Below are positions 21,681 through 33,949 of a stretch of DNA of 64,000 nucleotides, piece by piece; the first letter of the stretch is position 1, and every line of letters begins with the position of its first letter. The position numbers and the translations under genes are program-made. Source of the stretch: Polytrichum commune (lineage: Eukaryota; Streptophyta; Polytrichopsida; Polytrichales; Polytrichaceae); contig OX485805.1 in assembly GCA_950295325.1 (NCBI GenBank), positions 17,099,501 to 17,163,500 on the forward strand, given 5' to 3'. The notes beneath the pieces are model-generated. The model was given only the letters and a program-made list of their open reading frames with translations, was not told the origin of the DNA and searched no databases.

Positions 21681-24123
21681 GAGTGGGGTGCAGTTAGATT
21701 GGGATCTAATAACATGCATCAAAAATACACATGTGTTAATCAAAAAGATATTGGATCATCATGAGTTCAAAATCTGTCAACTATTAAAGCTTTGTTAAAC
21801 AACATAATTGGGGGGGGGGGAGGAGGGGGGACCTATATATGGTCATCCAAGAAGAAATGTAATCTCAAGATAACCTTGAAGTTTATAAAAATTAAATGAA
21901 AAATCTCATGAGCTCCAAAAATATGAGGGTAATTAATGACTGCACTTCAATTTGGATTTTGTTAATTGTCTCATACTAATTGCATTTTTAATGTCCTAAG
22001 AGAAGTGGTTGTAGAGCTTATTGTTTTGTTTTATGCCCATTCATCTTATTCACAACTTGGATTGAGTTCATATTTTGATCATGTCTTAGGGTGAGGTTAC
22101 ATTGGGGTCCAAGACCAAAGAAACTCCAAAATCAAGCAATCCTATTGGTTGAGAGCAAATTTTGAACCCAAAGAGTTATTACACTAGAGATTACCACATA
22201 AGATGAGTGCACAACTTTGGCAAATTTGACCCAACTTATATGGCGACTATCTTGTTGGATTATAATCTCAAAGTGGATTTGGAATCCATGCACCTAGAAT
22301 ATATTTATGTCACATCCAACGTGGTCATATAAGAGCATCCGTTTGTGCTACCCATCTTGGTCATGCTTGAGCTTTTGCTTGGAATAAAATATTTTTTGAA
22401 TAACCCATTATAATCTTATCTAAGACCTCATGATTGTGAGAATATGGGACCATAAGTGACATGTCACACTTGCTCACAATGTTCATGACTTACAAAATGG
22501 AGCTATGAAGGATAAAGTTTAGACTACACCCGTACGGTTGAAACATGCAACATTGGCATTCACCTAAGGCAAATGAGGCTAATTTGGTTAGCTTCCCTAA
22601 TCAAACACCCAATGTTGGCTCCTAGTCGATAGTGCAATCCTCTAATTTGGTGGGTGAGTAATACATGATGATGTAACCACTACCTTGATGATATTTGGGT
22701 TAGTCATCTACACAAAAGTCACACTACACCCATCATCCTCCATAATGAGTGCTATTCACCGAGTTATGACACACTTGATTTTTGTGCACGAGGTGGACAA
22801 ATTATGAGGTGGCATGTGGCTATGAGGTGCCAACCAACTTGTATTGTGGGTATTCTATAATGAAAAGCCAATTCAACAACATTTTATCTCACCTGTGACC
22901 ACTTTAGAGACATGACACAACCATGAGTGGCATTAACTTGGTTTTCGTTAACAAATGATCCATGTAAAATCTACTAATGATGTTGTCCACTTACACAACA
23001 TTGAACAATAAAAGTGTTCGCCCCTACGACACCCTATTGAAAAACAAAGAATCTTTGATTCCGGAGCCTAGAGCAACACCTTCCTCAACTCTGATTTTAA
23101 CATTTTCAAATTAGTTGGTCTTCATTCACAATTGCTAACCTACTCAAGCTTCTAATGCTCGAATCCATCAGCTTCATGATTCAACAGAGTTGGAGATGTG
23201 CACATTAGCCTCATCTACCTTGCACCAAGTTTTTTTAGAAGCACTTGACTTGCAGAAGTTGACCATGATTCAAGTACTTTGGTATGATTAGCCAGAAACG
23301 TTAGTTGCATAACATGCTTGAAATTAACAAAATCCATAATATCCTGAACATTAGTGGTTTTGCCACCTAGTAAATTTTCCAACAAAGGCAAATGTAAGGG
23401 TCACGAGGTTGAGTTTGAAAACTATGTGCACATGGGTGTAAGGTTTTCAAATTGGACCCACCAAGATTATGTAGAATTCCATTAGGCATACACAAAAAAT
23501 CCTAAACCCTAAACCCCAAAACAAAGACAATATAAGGCTAGTAAATGAGATTGAAAAATTGTTGAGGCCCATTTTGGGCCTCTTAATAACTTGGAGCATC
23601 TCATATGCATGGGGTTCTCCCTCAGATAGTCAAGCCCTAAATAATCTGCAGTACCTCTATTTACAATTTGCAGAATTTTAGCCTTTGGGCCTAGGTCCAA
23701 TCCTTTGAACAGTACACCTGTAAATACTACAATCAGCAGAAAACTATGCAATGTAGAGTTTATCATAGCCAAAAGCACATGGAAGACAGGAATTGGTGAA
23801 AAGGAAAATATTAGTACATTCGCCATACTATGTTTAAATGTTGCTTTATGGTTAATACTACCCAAACAACTCATACCTGCACTCCGAGATCATGGAATCC
23901 CAAGCTGTCCACTAGGCCTCGGAAGAAAATCATGTAGGAAAGAGGTGATTGAAGTTGCAGGTAGGGAACAATAAAGTTGACTTCACCTGCAGAACACTTT
24001 TGATCCCCTAAAGACTGTCTCATGACGTACAACAAAATGTATACACTCCAGTAACTACAATAGCATTCTCGCCGCTGCTGAGCACCTTCAGGAAAAAAGA
24101 AAAAAGGAATAATGTAAGAAACA
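21681..24123. other. Gene-free spacer and RDR 3' flank
   Basis: It contains a family C copy with a long G run (about 21,690-21,870) and a MITE-like terminus near 22,085. A 121-codon minus frame at 23,509-23,874 has no recognisable domain and I do not call it a gene. Confidence 0.45.
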
Positions 24124-27100
24124 TTATCTTGGCTCCCTCAGCTTTGATATTTTGATCTTAGCCAGAACATCAGCAGGTAACCATGCAAAACTGAGCAGAG
24201 GAGATGCTGAAACAGTCTCAGAATCGTCCTCAGCAAAGTCACGCAGCTCCAGTGCCCTCTGAATCCAATCCGGATGGTATGTGACATGATACCATGCAGA
24301 TGCCTTAGCTGCAAAATTTATGGACTCTTCAGACATTGCAGATGTTTCTACTACCTCCTCTCTGATGAGAGGATTGCTGCCCCCAGAGCTGTAGGGAGAA
24401 AGAGCAGGTTTTTCAAGCTTTGTCAGGTCAAACTTAGCACGAAAATCATTCCGAAGGGATTTGTAAGCCCCTTTTATACGATCCTTCAAGTCCCCATGCT
24501 GTAGACTGGATTTGCGTATTGCCACGCAACCTGTGACCACATCTGCCTCTCGCTTCACATTGAATTGTCCCATCAAACCAAGGAGATACTGATCATACAA
24601 GACTTTTGTGGCCCAGGCATCTTCTAGATAGGCCTCATACCCTGTGACTTGCAGATCTGTATCATACATTGACTTCAATTCACGGGAATGACTTGCTTGC
24701 TCAAGTTGCTCAACCTCCTTCTCCACAATCTTTGAAACCTTTCTGTACAGTATCCCTGTAATCTTCTCCGATTGGTATGTGATTTTCTGGTCCTTCTGAA
24801 GAAAGTCAGGATATAGCTTCGGCCTTAAGTGGAAAGGCAGGGATGCTGCCACACCAGTTTTTGGGTAATCTACAGCCATAGCCGCCAGTTTAGCAAGATA
24901 CAGACAATTCTCATCCAGAGCCCCATGAGGGCTTCTGTCAGCCTGGACGACATGAGCATGGCATATGATCCCCAAACTGTCATTTACCATGGAACTCGCA
25001 AAAAAATCCGTGACATCCTGCAACCAAGATCATGACATTAGTGAGGATGACTTTTGGATCTGAACAGAACCTATGTGCAGATCATTTCAATATGAAGATG
25101 GCCCAATGATAAATAATGCTGGAGACATGCAGGCGTGCATCTATCAAATAAGTTCTTACGAGCCATTGCGTGCTCGATTCTTGCTTACCTCAATGTTGGC
25201 ACGCTTCCGGATTTTTGACTCATGATGTTTGTAGTTCATAGGCTCCCAGCTGGTTCCACTTGGGGGAATAAGGTCCGCATCCCAGGAAACAAAGTAGACA
25301 TCACCATCAAGGTCACTGCCTGATGCCTCATCAGGATGAGGTCTAGGCCCATTCTGGGGCACGACCAGGCAATCAATCATACTGTGTAACATGGGCACAT
25401 CGACAGCTTCTAGGATTCGGATATCCCCTGGGTGTAAACAGGGGTTTTTAGCCATAATAACTTTTCCAGTAATTATCTGTGCATCCTCATAAAAACCAGA
25501 AGGGCCAAAACACATTAGGAACAGTAGACTCATGAAATCATGAAAGCATGGGATTTTCAGAAAACAGTGCGTGAATCAAGAGCTTGTGGAGTTTGCAACA
25601 CAACCATGCAACGAGACTATATAGTTTGTATTATCAGGCCACCATGTCTCACCTGTACAGATGATCTTTGTTGTTCTGTACGTAACCTCCCCTCTTCGTA
25701 GAAACAATCTTTGCTAGCAGGACCAGTCACTTGTATGAAGCATTGCCCATACTCTAGCAAGCCTGTCTCATCCATACACCCCAGGAGAAACCGACCCTGA
25801 GGTACAAATATTCTTGCCTTTGCTACGAGATCCTCCAACTGATAGGTCCGTATAGAGAGAAGCATATTGTACAGATGAGTCTCTGATATTGGACTGAAGC
25901 CACCTTGCAGCATAGTCACTGCAGTACTGTGCAGGTCATCTGTAGTCATCAGCACCTCGAGCGCTATAGCCGGGTCATGTAAGAGCGCATCCAATCTTGT
26001 CAACTGCGCATCCTGCAGTGCTTCAAACACTTTATTGGGCACTTGAAGAGTGGACAGCAGACTAATAATTTCCCGATTCAAGTAGCCAGGGTAGAATTGC
26101 GTCCACCCTATGACTTCCAGATCAGTATGTCCTGATTCAAACTTGTGCATGCTAAGTCGTAATCCAAGCTTGTATCGGGTATGCAGGGCCCGCTCTATGG
26201 GCCATACAGTTACCACTCCTTTGTAGCCTGCGTATCGAATTTGATATGCTGTAGGCACATGTGATAGATTCAACATTTTAGCCACTTGGGAAGCAAAGAC
26301 CGGGTCGATCCTTCCACATCCGTCACTGAATGTATACTTATTTCGTTTGACATCAGGAAGATCCAATCTCTCTTCCTTGCTGACCTTGAGAGTCGCAGTT
26401 GTGGAAGAGAAACAATGGCCCATACGTGCTGCATACTTAGCCACATTGTTCGTGGGAAACTGACCCATCCACTTCCTAATTCGGTGAGCATCCCCTGCGA
26501 AGAACCAGAGAGAGCCTTCTCTCAACTGATTGGCAGAGAACGCCAAGAATGAATATCGCCAACCACATAAAACAAACCCCTGCTTCAATATCTTCAAAAC
26601 CCTGTCGTAAATTTCGGTACGAAGATTTGCCTTGAAATTCAAAGACAAGGCTCGGACAAAAGATGGAACATTTATAGTTAGAGCCGAGGTTGACAGCTTT
26701 TGCAGATCATCATCCACGAAAGAAACTCTTAGAAAACGGTCAGATTCGTGATGGAAATGACGGAGAACACGATTGGACTTCTCTACCTCAGGAGGCAGGC
26801 AAATAGCTCTAGTAGGAGTAAATATCAGACGTCGGATCACCATGCATCCAGGTGGCAAAACTTTTCTTTCTTGCCTTACATTGTCACGTTTTGCCCTCTC
26901 CATGACCTGCTGCAAATGCTTGACAGCACTGTACACAGGGTGTGTATATGTCAGCATTTTCTGCAATGCATAAACTGCGAGGGGAGGGTTTGATTTGACT
27001 GTCTTGTAAAACTCATCAGTCAAGCTTGTGACATTGAGTATGCCGCGATGAACTAGCGCATTCACCAGGAACATCTCGTTAAACGATAGCAGTTTATGCT

Positions 27101-28295
27101 TTGGCACAAGGAAAAAATCATGCCGCTGATACTCTTGCTTTCGCTCCCAAGGACAAGTGAGGTGTCCTAAGGATGACTTGCACAACCGTTGTACCCTGAA
27201 ATACTCCAGCACTTTCCGAAATGCTGTCCCCTCACTTGCAGACACACTGATTATGTATGTAAGACATCTCCCAATGCTCTTGTCAGGAGTGAAGTCAATG
27301 GTACGAATCCAAGGATCCTCGTCATCTGGAAGAGGAGCCTGTGTTGACAAGTACACATCATCATTTGCTGCTTTGTAGCTGATACGTGGAGGAGTCCAAA
27401 ATTGTAGCATTATCGCCAACTCCGGTTTGTGGCCCCTTGTACTTTGGACCTCCCTCACTAGTCTCAAATCTCTTAGCGTAAGCTCTAACTTGAAATCACA
27501 TGGTAAATCAACGTCACCACCATGAGACATGGCTTCAATATGATCGAAAAATATATACATCTTCCGAAGATCAAGATCAACTCGGAATATGCAACCTTTT
27601 GGGCCTCTCCAACTCAGTGTTATCTCCTGTGAGTTCGTAAGATAGCCCATGTGAAGTTGTACATTTCTCAACTCAAGAATGCTCCCTGTGGAAAAGGAAA
27701 CTAAATTAATCAGCCATATTCAAAGCTATTATACACACAAGGAAACTGACAAGTAGATTTTAGATTGAATTACAAGAAATCCCAGGTTTTGGGATTCAGA
27801 TGAGGCAGTGCAATTCACATGCACCAAGTACGTGACAGGAGGAACCAGCTAGAAACAGATATGCTGGGCCAGCTAAGAATCTAAGGCTGCAGATTATATG
27901 GACTGAACAATCTGGTACCAAGTATACCATACTTCACATTAAGAAAGCAAGCCCTAGGGCGTTCAACTGTTGTTAGGACAAAGTCATCGATAGATTAGGG
28001 ATAGATATGATCCAATACCCTTCTTCTGTGGTTGCTGGCTTGCCCCACCGTCACTGATGCAGCACTTCAGGACACAATCTTGGAAGACAAGGCGTTTACG
28101 TTCTGCGAGTCGGCAGGCTTCTGCAGCCACATCAGCAGATACAAATTGCACAAATGCATGTGCTGGAAGATGTTCTCGGGGTTGCTTTACTTTGCACTTG
28201 TCCACAATGCCCACTTTCCTATATAAATACATAGCAAGCTCTTCCGCTCTCACACCAGGTGGTAAGTCACCCAAAATTATTTGGGTAGATTCCAT
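24124..28295 (-). CDS. RDR1-like: RNA-dependent RNA polymerase, RDR1-like
   Basis: Cellular RdRP of the plant alpha class, which copies single-stranded RNA into double-stranded RNA that Dicer-like enzymes cut into small RNAs for silencing and antiviral defence. Exons on the minus strand: 28,295-28,019, 27,685-25,653, 25,485-25,189 and 25,017-24,124, in consistent phase, giving 1,166 aa. Exon 1 encodes an RRM-like N-terminal domain (IILGDLPPGVRAEELAMYL, HAFVQFVS). Exon 2 holds the RdRP core, including FSDGCGRID. Exon 3 has AKNPCLHPGDIR and the catalytic DLDGD at about residues 828-832, in the form SGSDLDGDVYFVSWD. Exon 4 has VNDSLGIICHAHVVQAD and AVDYPKTGV, the conserved C-terminal block. DLDGD places it in the RDR1/2/6 class rather than the DFDGD class. 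Wording around the motif and the C-terminal block reads most like RDR1. The exon 3 acceptor could alternatively lie 9 bases downstream, which also keeps frame. Confidence 0.93.
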
Positions 28296-28870
28296 AGTGG
28301 TGACTACTGATTCTCTTGGCTTTAACCAATGGTGTCAAGTATGCACTTTACGAGAATATTGCCAATTGACTCACTTCTCACCACCCCGCAACCTCCAATG
28401 ACCTCGTGACTCATAAGATCAATCCTGATTCAGATTCAGATTCGCATCAATCACAATCAGGTCCAGGTACAGTAACAACACATTGTCGCTTAGCTCATAG
28501 ATTCTACAAATTTACTCTGGGTACGTAATTTACTTCAGAATTCATGCATCATTACCAAGAATACCTCTAATAGAAGTTGCAGTTAGCCTGAAGCTACCCT
28601 CAAACTCTTGAGGATCCAAGACACTTGCCCATCACCAAGGCACTTCAACAGACCTCTTTGGAACAACTCCATCTAGCAACCCAGAACATGTTTGCCCCTG
28701 AAAATCGAGATCAAAGATTTACAAATCAGTACACATCATACAAGCAGGTTCTGCACATTGTTGATATCAAATTACTTCATATCATGAGTACAAGATAAAG
28801 AAGAATTTAGTGAGGGCAAAGTGAGTTGCAGTCCCCTTCAGGATGTTCCAAAGCAATAACTCAGTGAATA
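28296..28870. other. RDR 5' flank
   Basis: I recognise no coding exon. RDR genes often have a 5' UTR intron, but I cannot place one here. Confidence 0.4.
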
Positions 28871-29037
28871 ATTACACTGTGTACAGCTGAAAATTATTAT
28901 GACATGTGGAGCCTGTTCCATAATAGAAACAAGGTTGTTGGCCCAATAGAGAAGAAGAACTAATCCAACCTCTGATAAGACACACAACGTGAGGACAAGT
29001 ACAGTGTTTGTAACCGTTTGCAAAGAAAGGTTTTACA

Positions 29038-29990
29038 AGCTTCGTCTGGCCAGCAGAGGCAATTGTTTCATTCGACTCCACACATTCACGAGTACCTCCA
29101 GGGCAAACCAAGCCAATTGAGCTTGACAGCCTTCTAACAATCTCTACCTCTGCTCTCTCCAACCTCCTCGATAGCTGCAGCTCAATTGCAAACTGAGTCA
29201 ATTCAAGCTCTTTCCCACCTTCCAATCGCCCGACATAGCGGGGCGAGATCTACACATCAACCATTCTCATTCGCCACATTCTTACAACAGCAATCACACT
29301 TTCCAGAAGAACTACAGCACAACAACGAGCGATCCAGTGGCCAATTCTCCACAAAACCAAGGCCTTCAATCACAAATTCCCAAACCCTAACCAAAACACC
29401 AACGCAATGCTCATGCCGGATGTGACACCCTGATTGTGTGCATCCACAGCGCATCACTTACGAACCTTATTCCACAGAAACTCCATCCCTCCCACACGAC
29501 CTACACATCCACGCAATTGGGGCTGCTACTCACAACTTGAGCTCAAGCTCAAGCTTACAATGGTGGGCCAACGTAAAGGTATTTGAACCCTTACAAGTGC
29601 CTAGATGGTGGAGCTCTGTCATAAGGTTCGTCCCCGCTTTTTAGGGAGTAATTTTCAACTTCAACTTCAGCCTTGAACTTGAAAATCAGTCCAAAATGAA
29701 AAGGAACCAAACTCCACCATTTTAGGAACACATAAGGATCCAATATGCTTTTACCTTGGGTCACGAAACTTGGAAGCTTGAGCTACGAACCTAATTCCAC
29801 ATAATCACCATACCTCCATCCTTCCATCCTTCCATCCCTCCATCCCTTCTTACACGTCACACAAAGAGACTACACGAACCCTTGACAATTGAGAGGATCA
29901 TCAAACATGCACCTGAAGGCCCCCTTCTTCTCTCCGTTGCGATGAGTTTGCACTGAAGCTTCTGCGTCGCGATGATTTCTCCCGATCCAT
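29038..29990 (-). CDS. Possible two-exon hypothetical gene (N-terminal part)
   Basis: A minus-strand ATG at 29,990 opens a 26-codon exon to 29,913 with a GTGCAT donor. An acceptor TGTGTAG at 29,253-29,250 leads into an exon that continues in the same phase from 29,249. The second exon encodes a charged, probably helical stretch (GGKELELTQFAIELQLSRR, LERAEVEIVRRLSSSIGL) and stays open past 29,038, where a GTAAAA donor is possible. I do not recognise the product. The start lies about 140 bp from the plus-strand ATG at 30,130, an arrangement that would fit a shared divergent promoter. It could also be chance open sequence or an untranslated leader of the RDR transcript. Confidence 0.28.
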
Positions 29991-30550
29991 GGCGCCTTCC
30001 GAAACTGAGAGCAAATTGGATGCTTAAATTAGAGCTCCCAGTGCTCTTAAGCTTACCCCTAATTCCTCCTCCTCAACTGCGAGGCTACCCCAACCTCCTC
30101 CTCCTTCTCCTCTTCCATTCATTCTTCCCATGAACCTACTTACAATTGATCATCCATCGTCACTCGATCGATTCCCTCCTCCGCTCCTCCGTTGCCGGCT
30201 TTCCGACATTCTTTACAGGTCACCTCGCCGCCGTCTTCCGGAGTCTCTCATCGCTACCGACACGGCCATTACAGCTATTTATCAAGCTATGGCTTTACTT
30301 AGATTATTCCGTACATGTGATATGACGGTTAGAGCGTCCCCACCAGCAGAGGTATAAGTCAGTTGAACGGCACTCCTGGAAATCCGGTGCCCAGGACGCC
30401 AAGTTCTAACGTCCACCAGTCGACGCTAACGCCATAAAGGGTGCCGGACCGGGCATTTGGGAGGAGCTCTTCGGGTATATTGGCCTCGGGTACCGTGTTC
30501 TGCCCGCCAACGCCATCCGGCAGTTAGCCCAACTTTGGACTTATTCCACC

Positions 30551-31792
30551 ATGTCAGGAAGGGGGGGGGGGGGTGTGCCTGCAACGGGTGGGAGGACCAA
30601 GAAGGGCAAGAACTTCTGCCCGGAGGAGGAAGAACAATGTTGCCGAAGTTTTATGCATACTTCCACCGATGCCAGGAGAGGGATAGGGCAGAAGAATGCA
30701 CAATTTTGGATCAATGTAGCAACGCACTATGCTACACACAAACCCGAGGGAGGAGCTGATCGTCATGCTAGGTTTCTAGAGACAAAATGGTCTGACATCA
30801 AGCAATATGTCGCCAAGTTCAGTGGTTGCTATCAGTCAGTGAGAGATCTGAATGAGAGTGGGAAAAGTGAGGATGATTTTGTATTAGATGCTATGAGCTT
30901 GTACAAGCAAAAATGTGGGAAGGCATTTGTTCTAAAACATTGCTGGTTGTTGTTAAAGAGCTATCCTAGGTTTGCGGCAATATTTATGGGCAAGCGAAAG
31001 GGTGGAGGGTTTGATCCGCCCTCAAGAGAGGGGCTGCCTGTTGATCGTCGCGATCTGCTTTCTTCGAATGGCCAGGCTCCCTCCACCGAATCGCCACCTG
31101 CACAGACAAGACCACAGGGTGCTAAGTCGGCAAAAAACGAGCATGCACAAAGTAAGGGGAAGGAGCTAGCTTTGCGCGCTAATGCAAAAGCTACAACTGA
31201 CTTTGCTGCAGCTACATTGAAGAAAGCTGAGCAAATTGCTCAGCAAAATGCTTTTAGCTTGTTTACAGTAGAGGATAAGAACATTACCTGTGACCTTGCT
31301 AGACAGTGGCTCCACCTCCGCAGGACCCAAGAGCTTGCAAAGCTCAAGGCATAGGTTGCTGCCGAAGTTGTTGCCTCCAACGAGCCTACTCCTCCTCGGT
31401 TTGGAGTCTGCTCCAACACGCCTGTTGCACCTGCACCTGCACCAACACAAGGGTTAGGATTTAGAGGAGATTTGAATGAAGAAGATGATGCTGATGATGA
31501 TTGTGAGGATGATTCCTCCGACTTGTTTGCAGACAGGAAGAGGGTAGCTCATCTAAATGTTTTTGGGAATGACTTCGGCCAACCAGCTTCGGATCGTGAT
31601 GAGGATACAACCACCATCCTAGATTCTCAACCTAATGACTTCGCAATTAACCCTCCCCCATCACAACGTCGACGACTCTCTGCTGATCCTCATGAACTCT
31701 TTGGCCAGTTTTGGACCCCTGCAATTCGGGAACAGTTTGTACCTAGGCAAATCTCCCCTCCATCCACATGGTTGCAAAGCTCAAGAATCTGA
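30551..31792 (+). pseudogene. Harbinger accessory Myb/SANT-like protein, one internal stop
   Basis: PIF/Harbinger elements encode a Myb-like helper protein that works with the transposase to bind the ends and enter the nucleus. This frame spans 414 codons in one phase with a single TAG at 31,352-31,354, after TTGCAAAGCTCAAGGCA. Codons on both sides stay open, so one substitution (for example CAG to TAG) is the simplest explanation. Residues of about 20-140 form the Myb/SANT-like domain: FWINVATHYATHKPEGG, ETKWSDIKQYVAKFSGCY. The stretch FVLKHCWLLLKSYPRF follows, as in plant proteins annotated with the NAM-associated C-terminal domain. The second half has an acidic tract (EEDDADDDCEDDSSDLF). 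A run of more than ten Gs at about 30,561-30,574 in the coding sequence is prone to slippage. Confidence 0.72.
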
Positions 31793-31917
31793 ATTATGTA
31801 TTTGTTAGAGTTAGGCTCATAATTATGTATTTGTATTCCTGATTTATGTCTGCAATTCATTTGTCTTAATTGGATTCCAATGTGCAATGTTATGCAACGT
31901 CTCTTCAAACGCGGCGT

Positions 31918-32070
31918 CAACAAACTCAAACTCAAACTCAAACACAAACACAAACACAAACACAAACACAAACACAAACACAAACACAAACACAAACACA
32001 AACACAAATTCAAATTCAAACTCAAACTCAAACTCAAGTACAAACACAAACACAAACACAAACACAAACC
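31918..32070 (+). repeat. CAAACA/CAAACT hexamer array
   Basis: About 25 hexamers alternate in blocks: CAAACT, then CAAACA, then CAAATT/CAAACT, then CAAACA again. The array reads open in several frames, which creates spurious low-complexity proteins. It is within the Harbinger-type element. Confidence 0.95.
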
Positions 32071-32329
32071 ACACCACGCTCCAGCTCCCTGAAGCTCCAT
32101 GAATTTTTTCCTTTATACCTGCAACTCGGGGTTTTGACGACGGTTATGGGACCATGTAATCATTGGCAGAGTCCTGGCTTATGCTGAGATTGTAACGCTT
32201 CAATTTGTGTGCATGCTCACACACTTGCCAACTCGCTCAAGCTTCTGAAATCACTGTCTCGAGTTGAAGAAATAATTGGAGACGAGAAGAAAAAATCTAA
32301 CAAAGTCATATCTTCTGGAGGACTGTATA

Positions 32330-32445
32330 GAGAGGAATATACCCCAGTTTAGCGAAGGAGAACTCTAAGGATGTCAACATGATGTAACCGGTTGGACTTG
32401 CAAACACTAGGATCTCAACCGATCATGCCTAAAACTCTCCCTGAT
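32330..32445 (+). repeat. Dispersed repeat family A, copy 2 (nested)
   Basis: Contains GATGTAACCGGTTGGACTTG, ACACTAGGATCT and CCGATCATGCC, matching the family core at 2,755-2,830. It is nested in the Harbinger-type element, so family A was active after, or was carried by, that element. Confidence 0.7.
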
Positions 32446-33949
32446 CACTGCGTCGGGGTCTTCAGAGTGGCCTTCGGTGTCGAATCAACTAACAGTGTCG
32501 AATCTTTGAGTTCGTATTATTTTAAGGTTTTTTGTGTATGCAGTTATCCCCACTCACATGTATTGGGCATTCTTTCCTTTCCTTTCCTTTCCCTTCCTTT
32601 ACCAGACCGTGCCCCGAACTCATGGGCATCATCATCTATTATACTATGTCCCAAATTATTGCGACGCCACAAATTACCACTTCGGTGGTATAAAGTATGT
32701 GGTCCGAGTACACTCTGTACAGAGATCGCGACATTCTTGGCTCTCCACTAATAAGGATCGCTACATTCTGGAGAGTTTTTGGTTGTGGACCCTAGTAGTG
32801 CAAACCCAACGTACGGCCCTTATCCTACCACTGTACACAAAAGAAAGGAGAGACTAGGGTTCTACAGTCGAACCTCGTTAATATGACACCCTCAATATTA
32901 CGACACATTTTTTGCAAGACCCAATTTTTTAATTTCAAAACTCCCTCTTTTATATGAGTACAACGCTCGATAATGCGACATTTAGAATCTCCGTTGTATC
33001 ATATTATAGAGGTAAGTTAATGTTAAAATTCCTTTCATCTATGTTATGTACATCTAAAATACATTCTTTTTCACTTGGGTACTACTTGGAAAACTGCACT
33101 TATCATTGGGAACTTAATGAGAATTAGGGTTATTAGTGTAGAATGAACATGGTTGATGTTGGTCCACCTACATTAAAGCTTAGTGATGCTAAATGTCATG
33201 CATCATTGGTTGTCTAGTTTCTTATTAAATAACTCTTTGGTGTGAATGGAATTATTAGTTTTCGAAAGTTAGTAGGGAATTTAGATAAGATGATAGTTGC
33301 TAACTTGAGTAGGCAACACCCAAGGTCTTTGAACTCTTATTTCAAGAGTTCTTGAGAAAACTCATTGTGTATTTTCTGCCTAAGCTGCTAGTAACCCACG
33401 GTAGAAGCATTGCAAGTCCACTATTGGCTTTGGAAGCACACGAGCAATGGAGATGAATTAGTTAATCAGTGAATTAGTTAACGAGGGATTTTAGTATATT
33501 TCCGGGCGGAGAACCGAAAGGAATCGGGTAGGGAATCGGGCAACACATCGGACACGGAATCGGTATCCGGGCAAGACATCGGGCAAGGCTAATGGAATCG
33601 GGCGAGGGGGTAATACCGGGCGGGGGCCGGCCTCGAAGAGGGGCATGTACCCGAGCTAGTGGGCTCCAACAATATGTCGGGTAAACCCACACTATGCCCG
33701 GGGTGCCACCGGTGCAATTATGCCCGGTCTGGTGGGGATGCTCTTAGTTATGTAAAGAGAGGTCTGATTCTCTTAATTGCTTCCGAAGCTGTCCGGCTAG
33801 CCCATACGACGATGGCGGCCGGCACCCAAGTTTTTCCGCAAGTGATGATGAGAGGAGCAATTCTTTTCCTCTGCAATTCCCATAATGATGATGCCACCAT
33901 GCAATGTTTTGTTTTTGCACGTCACTCACCATTTGACACATATTCATAA

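Larger units (their letters stand above)
30332..33743. mobile_element. PIF/Harbinger-type transposon, non-autonomous
   Basis: A 3,412-bp element flanked by TTA on both sides (30,329-30,331 and 33,744-33,746). Terminal inverted repeats are GAGCGTCCCCACCAG on the left and GAGCATCCCCACCAG on the right, one mismatch in 15. This resembles the GAGCATC-type ends of plant Harbinger/Tourist elements. The element carries the accessory Myb/SANT-like ORF at 30,551-31,792. I see no DDE transposase on either strand. Additional contents are a hexamer array (31,918-32,070), a nested copy of repeat family A (32,330-32,445) and a right subterminal region dense in ATCGGG and CGGGCA motifs (33,495-33,640), probably transposase binding sites. 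Confidence 0.8.
30130..33949 (+). pseudogene. Reading frame split by a Harbinger-type transposon
   Basis: The frame from ATG 30,130 runs to the target site at 30,329-30,331. If the transposon and one TTA copy are removed, it continues in phase from 33,747 to a TAA at 33,947-33,949: 405 bases, 134 codons, no stop. The frame is also open upstream of the ATG to about 30,028. The left part is Pro/Arg/Ser-rich (SSLDRFPPPLLRCRLSDILY) and then reads IYQAMALLRLFRTCDMTV. The right part reads SYVKRGLILLIASEAVRLA. I do not recognise the protein. It could be a plastid or mitochondrial protein by its basic, Ser/Pro-rich start, but that is inference. With the insertion present the frame ends inside the element, so the copy is broken unless the element is spliced out as an intron. 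Confidence 0.42.

Noticed and set aside
21812-21831. G run as a regulatory quadruplex
   Set aside because: It is part of the variable G tract of repeat family C, which recurs at other copies; no gene is adjacent.
23509-23874. 121-codon minus frame downstream of RDR
   Set aside because: No recognisable domain and no splice partners; it lies in repeat-rich spacer.
31690-32102. Several long frames of repeated Gln-Thr, Lys-His, Asn-Thr or Leu-Cys
   Set aside because: They are translations of the CAAACA hexamer array in different phases and strands.
32534-32857. 107-codon plus frame inside the Harbinger-type element as a transposase remnant
   Set aside because: It lacks any DDE-type or helix-turn-helix pattern that I can recognise.
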